This document shows positions 32,401 to 41,362 of a DNA stretch of 64,000 nucleotides, one piece after another. The stretch covers positions 1 through 64,000 of the forward strand of contig NZ_FODB01000012.1 of NCBI RefSeq assembly GCF_900110265.1, read 5' to 3'. The position numbers and the translations under genes are program-made. Every line of letters starts with the position of its first letter. Positions within the stretch are counted from its first letter, which is position 1. Origin of the DNA: Vreelandella aquamarina (GTDB taxonomy: Bacteria; Pseudomonadota; Gammaproteobacteria; Pseudomonadales; Halomonadaceae). The notes under the pieces were generated by a model. It was not told where the DNA came from. It worked only from the letters and a program-made list of their open reading frames with translations, and searched no databases.

Positions 32401-33060
32401 ATGCAATTTCTCGCCGACGCCGACCTCTCGCTTCCCCAGGCCCTTCGGGATATTCACCGGCTGGCCGTGGAGCAGCCCATAGAGAGCCAGGTAGCCGACT
32501 ACATCCCAGCCCTGGCCACGGCCGACGCTATACGCTGCGGCATCGCCTTCGCCACCCTGGATGGGGAGGTTCATACCGCCGGCGATGCCGAACTTCCCTT
32601 CTCGATCCAGAGCATCTCCAAGGTGTTCGGTCTGGTGCTGGCGATGCAGCGGATGGGCGACGGTCTGTGGCGCAGGGTCGGCATGGAGCCATCCGGTCAG
32701 CCGTTCAACTCCATCGTCCAACTGGAGTGGGAGCGCGGTATTTCCCGTAATCCCTTCATCAACACCGGCGCCATTCTGGTGGCCGATACCCTGGTCGCGC
32801 ATTTTTCGTCCTCTCGCCAGGCCTTTCTCAGCTTCGTGAGACGCCTGGCAGGCAGCGAGTACTGCGACGTGAATGACGAGGTGCTGGCCTCGGAAACCCG
32901 CCACGGCAGCCGCAACGCCGCCTTGACTTACCTGATGAAGAACTTCGGCAACCTCGAGGCCGAGGTGCTGGCTATGCACCCGGTCGTCGGTGGCATCGAA
33001 GTAGAGGTAGAGCGGCTTCTTCGGTGGCCGCCGGAACGAACATTTTGCCATGGCGGCTGA
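32401..33060 (+). pseudogene. glsA: Glutaminase (glsA) truncated by an IS1380-type remnant
   Basis: Codons 1 to about 189 match serine-type glutaminase: IPALATADAIRCGIAFAT, the catalytic SxxK in SIQSISKVFGLVLAM, QPFNSIVQLE, RNPFINTGAI and NDEVLASE. After KNFGNLEAEV the frame enters IS sequence (MHPVVGGIEVEVERLL) and stops at 33060. A full enzyme has ~305 residues, so the last third, with a conserved Tyr and substrate-binding residues, is lost. The start at 32401 is four bases after the transporter stop. Confidence 0.85.
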
Positions 33061-33139
33061 TGCGGTTGATTCTGGTGTAGGTGGTTGAATTATAGCCGAT
33101 TTTCAGCCGATTTTCCCATTTCCGGTGCAATATCCGGGT
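32963..33139 (-). mobile_element. Internally deleted IS1380-type element, copy 2 (inside glsA)
   Basis: It has the same MAKCSF-RRPPKKPLYLYFDATDD junction as copy 1, in the same orientation. 108 bases are identical to copy 1 and the following ~55 are diverged (TGTAGGTGGTTGAATTATAG versus the copy-1 version). It is cut on the glsA side at ~32963. The two copies flank the 4.3-kb LysR-M20-YfcC-glsA cassette as direct repeats. Confidence 0.7.
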
Positions 33140-33781
33140 TCCGCCAGAGATGTGGATCCTGATGAGCGAAGCTGCCGGTTGGAAGCTTCAGGCCGGCCCA
33201 ACAGCACCCTTGTGAATGAGGCGGGCCTTACGCGGCACTTCAGCCGCCTATGCGTAAAGGCTGCGGTGCTCGATACCCTGCTCAGTCACGCGGCCTTTCT
33301 GAAGCAGACCGGCGACGAGCCGGGCCTTGCCGAGCGTGAGCGCGAGCTCTTGCAGGCAAGGCTGAGCCTGCCCCCGGGTGGCGAGAGCGTGGCGCCTGCT
33401 GCCCAGCTGCCCCTGCATGAGGCCACGCCCCCTGCGCTGCTGCGCCTGGAGGAGCTTTACAACAGCGAGCTGGAAGAGGCCGCCCGGCTGACGCTGCGCC
33501 CGCTGCAGTATGACCTGCTGGATAGCAACGAGACCCGCATGCCCAATGCGGCCCTGGAGGTCGGCCGCACCGAGCTTGCTGTAAGCGACGAGAGCGTGCG
33601 GCTGCGCCGCCTTTCGCTGTTTCATATCACCAACCTGCACGCCACCAGCGTGCCGCTGACGGCGCTTCCCGGGGGGGCCTGGCACGCCTCCGGCGGCTGC
33701 CTGGAAGGGCAGATGACCCTGCTGGCCGCCACCTGCCTTTTGCGCTGCTTGGCGGCCAGCTGGCCCCGGCGGTACAGTTAG
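33125..33781 (+). CDS. Unrecognised open frame, possibly the tail of a broken gene
   Basis: Up to 218 codons; the start is unclear and the first ~15 codons are IS sequence. The body has good codon use: HFSRLCVKAAVLDTLLSHAA, then LRLEELYNSELEEAARLTLR, then VRLRRLSLFHITNLHATSVP. At the end a neighbouring frame (ALLGGQLAPAVQLGLMSDWG) looks equally coding, which suggests a frameshift near 33740. No family is recognised. Confidence 0.35.
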   Translation: MQYPGSARDVDPDERSCRLEASGRPNSTLVNEAGLTRHFSRLCVKAAVLDTLLSHAAFLKQTGDEPGLAERERELLQARLSLPPGGESVAPAAQLPLHEATPPALLRLEELYNSELEEAARLTLRPLQYDLLDSNETRMPNAALEVGRTELAVSDESVRLRRLSLFHITNLHATSVPLTALPGGAWHASGGCLEGQMTLLAATCLLRCLAASWPRRYS

Positions 33782-33952
33782 GCCTGATGAGCGACTGGGG
33801 CGCCCGCCAGCGCACCCATACCGATGCCTTCAAGGGAGAGCCGGGCCGCCGTAGCCACTGGCAGCTGCAACACCGCCTGGGCATCGAGGGTGATGACGAC
33901 GCCCTGCAGACCCCAATGGAGCCTCTGCTGAACCGACGTACCCGAAGGCGCC

Positions 33953-34084
33953 ATGTCCACCCTCGCTCGCAAGAAACTGTCCATCGGTATTCAGACCTTC
34001 GCCGATATCATCGAGGGCGGCTACTACTACGTCGACAAGACCCCGCTGATCCATCGGCTGGTGGAGGAGGCGCGGCAACGATGA
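33953..34084 (+). pseudogene. AAA-ATPase-like (PF09820 type) fragment, N-terminus only
   Basis: 43 codons: MSTLARKKLSIGIQTFADII and GGYYYVDKTPLIHRLVEEA. This is the characteristic start of the 'predicted AAA-ATPase' family that normally continues for ~500 residues to a PD-(D/E)XK nuclease-like end. The frame stops at 34082-34084 before the P-loop. The gene is lost apart from this start. Confidence 0.7.
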
Positions 34085-34141
34085 GCGTGGGGGATCGTGG
34101 TAGCATTATGTTCCCTGTAACATCGACCTCAAGGAGCCAAT

Positions 34142-37100
34142 ATGTCGGAGCGTTATCCTGAAGACCCTGCCCTGGATCTGTACTTGGCTCTGATGGAAGT
34201 GGATTGGCCGACTGCCTTTGATGCCGCCACCCTATCGCGTGGGTTGGGCTATGCCCACAAGGGGCGTGTGCATGATGGGTTCAACCTGCAGGTCGGCAGT
34301 GACATGCTGGGAATCTTCGGGCGCGTTGCCGGTGGCCGCAAGCAGGCCTACATGACGCGGGCTTATCTTGACCCCAAGGATCTCGACAAGGGGCTCTTTA
34401 CCCTCTGCAACTGCCAGGTCGGCGTGCGCTGCAAGCATGCCGTGGCGCTGATCGAGACCTTCATGAATCAGATGGGCGAGGAGGGCTTCGCCTCGCCGGA
34501 GGAAAGCCTCGAGCCGTCTCCCGGTTCGCCCCCTGCGCCACCGCTTGCCAAGCGCTCGTCGTCGGCCGAACTGGCGTCGGCCAAGCGCGACTGGGAAGCG
34601 TGGCTGAAGCGGGCGGATCGGCCTGCCTTGCAGGAGGAACCAGAAGGGCGGCGCGTCGGCGACGAGTATCGCCTCGCCCTGTTTCTGAGCGCGCCCGGTG
34701 CCTATCGTGAGCCGGTGCTGCGGGTGGTGCCGGTGTGGGTGCGTCCGTCGCGCCAGAGCCATCGCCACTCGGGGTGGGTGGCGCCACGGATCATCGAGGC
34801 GGCCTCCGACCTGGTGCCAGTGCCCGAGGGTGGTTGGCCTGCGGCCCAGGAGGAGGCCCTGACACTGCTTTTGCACGGCCCTCAGGAGTCCACTTTGATA
34901 TCAGGTCAGATGCGCCGTGCGGCGGTCATCGATCAGCCACTGCAGGGGCGGGCGCTGTGGAATCTGCTTGAAGGCGATGAGCCCCCACTGCTGTTCCATG
35001 AAAAGCAGACGGGCCCCGTTCTTGAACTGGGCCCTGCCGGGCAGCTGGCGCCTCGCTGGCAGGCGGATGAAGAGGGGGTACAGCATCTGGCGCTGGATAC
35101 GCAGCCAGAAGGATTGCTCTCGCAAACGGCGCTTGTGCTGCGTAGTGGGCGCGAGTTGTGCTACCTGGACGTTGAGCAGGGCTTGTTCGGCCGCCTGGCC
35201 GGTAGTCCCGAGTGGCTTAAAAGGGTGGCGCAGGCGCCGCCGCTACCCCCCGAGATGAGTGGCTGGTTGAGTGAGCGCCTGGGTGAGGCGCCGGCACTGG
35301 CCGAGACATTGCCGGCGCCGCATCAGGTCGAGGAGCGCCAGCTGGATGATGTGGCGCCGCGGCTCAAGGTCACCATGCAGGTAGCCGCAAGTCAGCTGGG
35401 CTTTCGTGACGGTGCACCTCTGCCGCGCTGGGTGGAAGTCGGTGCGGCGGTGGTGGGGCTTGACTATGCTGGTATCGAGGTGGTCCCGGAGCCTGGCGAC
35501 TGGGTGCAGGGGTACCGTGATGGCCAGCGACTCAAGATCAAGCGCGATGCCGAGGCGGAGTTGGCGCTGGTGCGCGGGCTGCCATCGGGCATGATCACCC
35601 TGGAGTGGCTGCGCGAGGCCGAGCTGGTGCCGGCCTATCTGAAGCTGCCTGACTGGTCGCTGCTGCTGCCGAATGCCGAGGGTCCTCCGGCCACGATCCT
35701 CGAATGGTCGACCCACCTGGCCGGCCCCGATGAGTGGTGGGAGATGATCGCCCGGCTGCGCCAGGCGGGTTGCCTGGTTCACTTCAGCGACGACTTTCCC
35801 GAAGAACCCACCTATGTGGAGCCGGACGATTGGTACGGCGAGCTGGAGCCGGCCGGCAACGGCTGGTTCGACCTGGCGCTGGATATCGAGGTGGAGGGCG
35901 AACGCCTCAACCTGCTGCCGATCCTGCGCCGCCTGTTTCGGGATCCCGGCTTTCCGCTGGAGCCGGCCGCTGATGAACCAGAGGACGCCAGCTGGACGCT
36001 GGCCCTGCCGGAGAATCGCCGCCTGGTGATGCCGCTCTCGCGCCTGCGCTCGCTGATGGCGCCCATCCTCGACTGGTTGAATGATGAGAGCGACCCCGAG
36101 GCGGCGGTGCGCCTGCCGGTGACCGCCGCCGAGAAGGTAGCGCCCCTGGCCGAGCACGAGCGCTGGGCGGGGCGAGACGACGTGACCAAACTGGCCCGGC
36201 GCCTGCGCGAGCTGCCCGCCAGCCTGCCGGCACCGCCGGGCTTAGTTGGCGAGCTGCGTGACTACCAGGCCCGAGGCATCGCCTGGATGCGCTTTCTCTC
36301 CGAGCTGGGCACCGGCGGCATCCTGGCCGACGATATGGGCCTGGGCAAGACCGTCCAGGTATTGGCTCATGTGCTCGATGAGCGCGCCCGCGGGGCGCTG
36401 ACCGGCCCGACCCTGGTGGTGGCGCCCACCAGCCTGGTGGGCAACTGGTGCGCCGAGGCTGAACGCTTCGCCCCCGAGCTCAACGTCGTCGCCCTGCAGG
36501 GGGGGAAGGCTCAGCGCGAGCGCCAGTTCGAGGAGGCGCTTCCCGGTGCCGACCTCGCGGTGACCACCTATGCGTTGCTGATCCGCGATCTCGAACGCCT
36601 GCGCGAGCACGACTTCGGCCTGCTGGTGCTTGACGAGGCACAGGCGATCAAGAATGCCGCCAGCCAGACCGCGCGGGCGGTGCGCGAGCTCAATGTGGCC
36701 CGCGCCATCGCCATGACCGGTACGCCACTGGAAAACCACCTGGGTGAGCTGTGGGCGCAGCTCGATGCGGTGGCACCGGGCGCCCTGGGCAGCCAGCAGT
36801 GGTTCGGTCAGCGCTTTCGCGCCCCCATCGAGAAAGAGGGCGACGTCGAGCTGCGCCAGCGGCTCTCCCGGCGCATCGCCCCGCTGATGCTGCGCCGGAC
36901 CAAGCAGCAGGTACTCGTCGAGCTGCCGGAGAAGACCGAGACCCGTCGCGAGGTCACCCTGAGCGGCGCCCAGCGCGAGCTCTACGAGAGCCTGCGCCTG
37001 GCCCAGCACCAGCGGGTGCAGCAGGCGGTGGCCGAGCGCGGCCTGGCCGCTTCCGGCATCGTGATGCTCGATGCGCTGCTCAAGCTGCGCCAGGTGTGCT

Positions 37101-37675
37101 GCGACCCGCGGTTGGTCAAACTGGAGAGTGTGCGCAAGACCAAGCGCTCGGCCAAGCTGGAGCAACTGCGCGAACTGGTGGGGCCCTTGGTGGAGGAGGG
37201 GAGGCGCATCCTGATCTTCTCCCAGTTCACTGAGATGCTCACGCTGATCGGTGAGGCGCTGGAGAAGGACGGCATCCCCTTCACCACCCTGACCGGCGAC
37301 ACGCCGGGCAAGACCCGCACGCAGCGGGTGGCGCTGTTTCAGCAGGGCGAGATCCCGGTATTTCTGATCAGCCTCAAGGCCGGCGGTACGGGCCTGAACC
37401 TCACCGCCGCGGACACCGTGATCCACTACGATCCCTGGTGGAATCCGGCGGTGGAGGCCCAGGCCACCGGCCGCGCCCACCGCATGGGCCAGCAGAACCC
37501 GGTGTTCGTCTATAAGCTGGTATGCGCCGGCACCGTGGAGGAGCGCATCCTCGACCTGCAGGCGCGCAAGGCCGATCTCGCCGCCTCGATCCTTGAGGGT
37601 GGCGCCGAGCACAAGAGCGACGGCCCGCTATTCGACGAGGAGGATCTGGCGCTGCTCTTTGCGCCGGTAGTGTAG
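34142..37675 (+). CDS. SNF2/HepA-family DEAD/DEAH helicase with SWIM zinc finger
   Basis: 1177 aa. A SWIM finger lies near residues 85-103 (LCNCQVGVRCKHAVALI). A long middle region of unknown fold follows. The SNF2 engine occupies residues ~700-1170: DDMGLGKTVQVLAHV, LVVAPTSLVGNW, LLVLDEAQAIKN, AMTGTPLENHLGELW, then ILIFSQFTEML, KAGGTGLNLTAADTVIHYD and QATGRAHRMGQ. Such ATPases move along or remodel protein-DNA complexes; many sit in defence or stress loci. The start follows TCAAGGAGCCAAT. It is intact, while its neighbours on both sides are fragments. Confidence 0.9.
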   Translation: MSERYPEDPALDLYLALMEVDWPTAFDAATLSRGLGYAHKGRVHDGFNLQVGSDMLGIFGRVAGGRKQAYMTRAYLDPKDLDKGLFTLCNCQVGVRCKHAVALIETFMNQMGEEGFASPEESLEPSPGSPPAPPLAKRSSSAELASAKRDWEAWLKRADRPALQEEPEGRRVGDEYRLALFLSAPGAYREPVLRVVPVWVRPSRQSHRHSGWVAPRIIEAASDLVPVPEGGWPAAQEEALTLLLHGPQESTLISGQMRRAAVIDQPLQGRALWNLLEGDEPPLLFHEKQTGPVLELGPAGQLAPRWQADEEGVQHLALDTQPEGLLSQTALVLRSGRELCYLDVEQGLFGRLAGSPEWLKRVAQAPPLPPEMSGWLSERLGEAPALAETLPAPHQVEERQLDDVAPRLKVTMQVAASQLGFRDGAPLPRWVEVGAAVVGLDYAGIEVVPEPGDWVQGYRDGQRLKIKRDAEAELALVRGLPSGMITLEWLREAELVPAYLKLPDWSLLLPNAEGPPATILEWSTHLAGPDEWWEMIARLRQAGCLVHFSDDFPEEPTYVEPDDWYGELEPAGNGWFDLALDIEVEGERLNLLPILRRLFRDPGFPLEPAADEPEDASWTLALPENRRLVMPLSRLRSLMAPILDWLNDESDPEAAVRLPVTAAEKVAPLAEHERWAGRDDVTKLARRLRELPASLPAPPGLVGELRDYQARGIAWMRFLSELGTGGILADDMGLGKTVQVLAHVLDERARGALTGPTLVVAPTSLVGNWCAEAERFAPELNVVALQGGKAQRERQFEEALPGADLAVTTYALLIRDLERLREHDFGLLVLDEAQAIKNAASQTARAVRELNVARAIAMTGTPLENHLGELWAQLDAVAPGALGSQQWFGQRFRAPIEKEGDVELRQRLSRRIAPLMLRRTKQQVLVELPEKTETRREVTLSGAQRELYESLRLAQHQRVQQAVAERGLAASGIVMLDALLKLRQVCCDPRLVKLESVRKTKRSAKLEQLRELVGPLVEEGRRILIFSQFTEMLTLIGEALEKDGIPFTTLTGDTPGKTRTQRVALFQQGEIPVFLISLKAGGTGLNLTAADTVIHYDPWWNPAVEAQATGRAHRMGQQNPVFVYKLVCAGTVEERILDLQARKADLAASILEGGAEHKSDGPLFDEEDLALLFAPVV

Positions 37676-37706
37676 TGAGATGGGTTAAGAAAAAATCCCC
37701 CTCTGG

Positions 37707-38036
37707 TTGTTGGCTGAAGATTTTCCTGCTGAAGTGAACGAAATACCTCGCTTCCTGAGCATGAAGATGAAAAACGTTGGTTATGTGCACCTTCATGGGC
37801 ACCTGGCGCTGGGCGTCCTGCCGCCGGAGCGAGCGCCTGCCGATGACGATCTCCTCTCGCATCTGTTGTTTGCTCTGAAGCATGAGGGCGTGGGCCTGGC
37901 CATTCTTTCCGAGACGCTCCCTTATCTCTCGGTCGAATCGCTAGTTGCGGCACTGGAGGCCTTGACTGGTTTGGTGGCGGTATTGGTCTGGGGAAGAGGT
38001 ATACGAAGAGGTATACGGAGCACAGCCCCGTTATAG
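37707..38036 (+). pseudogene. Fic-protein-like N-terminal remnant
   Basis: The stretch MKMKNVGYVHLHGHLALGVL and LLSHLLFALKHEGVGLAILSE resembles the N-terminal region of a group of Fic-domain proteins (VGYxxLxxxYxLxVLP and HLEFALKHEGINLEIL). The HPFxDGNGR catalytic motif is absent and the frame ends in unrelated sequence at 38036. The assignment is tentative. Confidence 0.4.
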
Positions 38037-38109
38037 CTATTGCTCGCGGCGGTTCTCGTGCAGCTGCTGAGCTGGTCAATGATGGCGGGGCAGCACACGC
38101 CATACCCTG

Positions 38110-38461
38110 ATGTTCTGGGGCCTCGCACTTCTGGGGCTGATGCTGGTGGTCTCGGTGGGTGAGTATGGCATTGCTCACTGGCGTCAGGCTTTCGATAACC
38201 CGCTATTTCGGCCCGACTTTGGTGTAATGAATGCCCCGCATCCTGCGATGTTCTTCGGAACAACAATGTTGGCGGGCGTGAGCTTCGCTGCGCGTTGCTG
38301 GCGTTCGGGGAGGTGGGCGTGGACTCGGCACTTGGGCTGGCTGAGTGTCAATGGCTTCCTGACCGAACACGCCAGTATGGCCACCTACACAATACTACAC
38401 TAGAGGTTCTGGTTGCCTATGGCGTGTTGGGTCTTAGTGTGATGATCGTGCTTGGGGCTTA
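38110..38461 (+). pseudogene. O-antigen ligase-like (WaaL/RfaL) remnant with frameshift
   Basis: The frame 38110-38403 has hydrophobic segments (GLALLGLMLVVSVGEYG) and NAPHPAMFFGTTMLAGVSF. A shifted frame then reads HNTTLEVLVAYGVLGLSVMI, the HN-x-YLE-x-L-x-x-GxxGL signature of O-antigen ligases, to TAG at 38459-38461. Only the second half of such a gene is present. Confidence 0.55.
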
Positions 38462-38539
38462 GGTTGGTCTAGTACTACAGTCGTAACTGAATAAGCTACA
38501 ATGCATGTGGTTGATATGGAAGCGATTACAGGGTGAAGG

Positions 38540-39354
38540 ATGCAAGAACTGGATCTTTCTGTCTCAGCATTGTTGGATGACCTGGCAGAGCGGTTAGGCC
38601 CGCTCTTTCCGCGTTCGGAAACGCGCGCTCGAGCTCTACGTTACATCCAGGGGCTGCTCAGCCAGTGTGAACGTAAGAATAGCTGGCATCTTGCCGAATG
38701 GCTCGGCGATGCCACCCCAGATGGGGGCAGTACCTGTTGGATCGTGCCCGCTGGAATGCGGACGTAGCACGCGATATTCTCCGCCAATGGGTCATCGATA
38801 CGCTGGGCTCGCCTGAGGGTGTCCTAGTCCTGGACGAGACCGGCTTTACCAAGAAAGGCCAGCACTCGGCCGGCGTGCAACGCCAGTACAGTGGCACCGC
38901 TGGCCGTATCGAAAATAGTCAGATCGGGGTCTTTCTTCTCTACGCTAGCCCGGCGGGACAGGCCTTCCTGGATCGCGCCCTGTACTTGCCCAAATCCTGG
39001 ACACAGGACCGCGAGCGTTGTCGGCGTGCGGGCATCCCTGATGACGTCGAATTTGCCAGCAAACCCGAGCTCGCTCGCCGGATGCTGGAGTGCGCGATGG
39101 ATCAGGACATACCGGCCGCCTGGGTGACGGGGGATAGCGTCTATGGTGGTAACCGCAGCCTGCGTCTGTGGCTGGAGGAGAGCTCACAACCCTTTGTTTT
39201 AGAAGTGGCTTGTAACGAATCCTTGTGGTGGCAGAGCTTCCACTACACGCGAGCGGACGAGATCGCAGCGGCATTGCCGGATGACGCATGGCAGACCCTA
39301 TCCGCTGGCTCAGGCAGCAAGGGCGAACGCTGGTTTTGCGATAGTCAGAGATGA
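38540..39354 (+). mobile_element. IS701-family transposase remnant, frameshifted and 3'-truncated
   Basis: Frame 1 (38540-38767) reads LGPLFPRSETRARALRYIQG and NSWHLAEWLGDATPDGG; near 38718 a shift of frame is needed to continue with YLLDRARWNADVARDILRQW, VLVLDETGFTKKG, QRQYSGTAGRIENSQIG and AAWVTGDSVYGGN, which end at 39354. This is the IS701/ISAs family DDE transposase. The catalytic Glu region toward the C-terminus is missing, so it is inactive. Confidence 0.8.
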
Positions 39355-39496
39355 GGAGGTGAATGTCATAACCCACGTTATGAAAGGAGCCATCCTAGGT
39401 TGCAAGCGCAGAAAGGTTAGCTACCCTATCTACTGCGCTGTGTTTCTAAATGAGACACGTTTTAACTGAAGTTTAATCATACAAGGAGTGGATTAG

Positions 39497-40481
39497 ATGA
39501 CAGTCAGCAATACACCGCTTAACCATGTGACCGCCCACAAAACAGTATAGCGAGATGGCCGACGTGCCCACGGCGGGCAATGCCAGGGTGGTAGACGCTT
39601 ATCCCACACGCGTGGCCCAAGCCCCTGCATCACTCACACAGCCCCGCCAGGATGGCGTCGTAAAAGGGCGTGCGCTACCGGGACCGCTGAGTGAGGCTCA
39701 GCTCGATGAGTTCGAACGCAAGGGATATTTGTTCATTCCCAATTTGATCGATGGCGAAGAGCAGGAGGCGCTTCGCAAAGAGATGAACGCCCTGCTGAGC
39801 AACGACGCCTATCGCGATAAGGCGTTCAGCATCACCGAGCCAGAAAGCCATGAGATTCGCTCACTATTTGCCGTGCATCGCCTTTCTGAGCGATTAGGGG
39901 CGCTTGCCAGCGACGAGCGCGTGGCTGGTGCGGCTCGTCAGATCATCGGTGACGACCCCTACGTGCATCAGTCGCGTATCAACTACAAGCCGGGCTTTGC
40001 CGGTAAAGGCTTCAATTGGCACTCGGACTTCGAGACCTGGCACGCTGAAGATGGTATGCCCAACATGCACGCGGTCAGCGCCTCGCTGATTTTGACCGAC
40101 AACCACGAGTTCAATGGCCCGCTGATGTTGATTCCGGGCTCGCATATGGAATTCGTGCCTTGCCTGGGAGAAACGCCGGAAGACAACCACAAGCGCTCGT
40201 TGAAAGCGCAGGAAGTGGGCGTGCCGAGCCCAGAGGCGTTGACACACTTGGTCGATAAATACGGCATCGATGCCCCCAAAGGGAAAGCTGGCGGGCTGCT
40301 GTTGTTCGATTGCAACACGCTGCATGCGTCCAACGCCAACCTCTCGCCGGATCCGCGCAGCAACGTGTTCTTCGTGTTCAATCGGCCCGATAACCGCTGC
40401 GTTGCCCCGTTTGCCGCGCCTAAACAGCGTCCTTCGTTCTTGGCGCATGGGCCTGAGGAGAGCGGGTATCCTGAGGCATAA
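39497..40481 (+). CDS. ectD: Ectoine hydroxylase EctD, with a frameshift in the first 20 codons
   Basis: The conserved frame runs from ATG 39555 to 40481 (308 aa). EctD is an Fe(II)/2-oxoglutarate dioxygenase that turns ectoine into 5-hydroxyectoine, an osmo- and heat protectant. The iron ligands are H-x-D in GFNWHSDFETWHAED and the distal His in FDCNTLHASNANLS; QSRINYKPGF is also intact. A natural-looking start, ATG 39497 with AAGGAG, opens a frame ending at TAG 39548; removing one A from AAAA at 39539-39542 joins both frames into a ~327-aa protein, the usual length. As it stands, translation would need ATG 39555, which lacks a good ribosome site. Confidence 0.85.
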
Positions 40482-40608
40482 GCGATCCAGATACTCCTGC
40501 AATTCGGAAATACGCGGTCGATACTGTGGAACATGGGCATGGCTGGGGTAGACTAATGCGCCTGTCGTTGCGAATACGGCACGCATAACGAGAAGGAGAA
40601 GACCCGCC

Positions 40609-41274
40609 ATGCGTTTTGTTCCACAGTTTACCGATGGTCAGGAGTTTCCCCACGCGCTGGGCAAGGTCATCTGTGTCGGCCGCAACTATGCCGAACATGC
40701 CAAAGAGCTGGATAACCCGGTTCCCAGTGAGCCGCTGCTGTTCATCAAGCCCGCCACTAGCGTGGTGGACTTAACCAAGCCTCTCGACCCGCCATTTTCG
40801 CGAGGCGATGTTCATTATGAAGTCGAGCTGGCGCTACTGGTAGGGGAGACCCTCACCCACGCCACGCAAGATGAAGCCGAGCGTGCTATTGCAGGCATTG
40901 GCCTTGCGATGGATTTAACCCTGCGCGATGTGCAAACCAAGTTAAAAGAGAAAGGCCACCCTTGGGAAATCGCCAAGGCCTTTGATGGTGCCTGCCCGCT
41001 GTCGCCTTTTTTGCCGCTGAGCCGCGTGCCTAACTGGAACGCGCTGGCTTTCACCCTAGAAATCGACGGTGAAGAGCGCCAGCACGGCGAAGGCGCGGAT
41101 ATGATTTTTGCTATTCCCACGCTGGTGGCAGAAATGAGCCGTCACTTCACCCTGGAGCCAGGCGATGTGATTTTGACCGGCACGCCTGCCGGAGTCGGCG
41201 AGCTACCCCGCGGCGCGGCGCTACGCTTAACGCTGACTGGCGGCCTGGAGATTTCGACCAGCGTCGTTGAGTAA
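40609..41274 (+). CDS. Fumarylacetoacetate hydrolase family protein
   Basis: 221 aa. The FAH fold is marked by KVICVGRNYAEHAKEL, the metal-binding VHYEVELALLVG and MDLTLRDVQTKLKEKGHPWE, and the end DVILTGTPAGVGEL. Bacterial members of this size hydrolyse acylpyruvates or decarboxylate oxaloacetate. The start follows AGAAGGAGAAGACC. It is a single gene after ectD, closed by a terminator. Confidence 0.92.
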   Translation: MRFVPQFTDGQEFPHALGKVICVGRNYAEHAKELDNPVPSEPLLFIKPATSVVDLTKPLDPPFSRGDVHYEVELALLVGETLTHATQDEAERAIAGIGLAMDLTLRDVQTKLKEKGHPWEIAKAFDGACPLSPFLPLSRVPNWNALAFTLEIDGEERQHGEGADMIFAIPTLVAEMSRHFTLEPGDVILTGTPAGVGELPRGAALRLTLTGGLEISTSVVE

Positions 41275-41307
41275 CGACCCGCTCACGGGTTCAGCACGCA
41301 AAACAAA

Positions 41308-41337
41308 GGCCACCGATACGCTCGGTGGCCTTTTTTG
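41308..41337. terminator. Bidirectional terminator between FAH gene and speA
   Basis: AAAGGCCACCGA-TACGC-TCGGTGGCCTTTTTT. A long stem with A and T tracts serves both converging genes. Confidence 0.85.
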
Positions 41338-41362
41338 TGAAACGCGTTAAGCCGGTGAAGGG

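Noticed and set aside
36242..37612. 456-codon frame opposite the SNF2 helicase
   Set aside because: Antisense shadow in GC-rich DNA; the plus strand has a complete helicase with all motifs.
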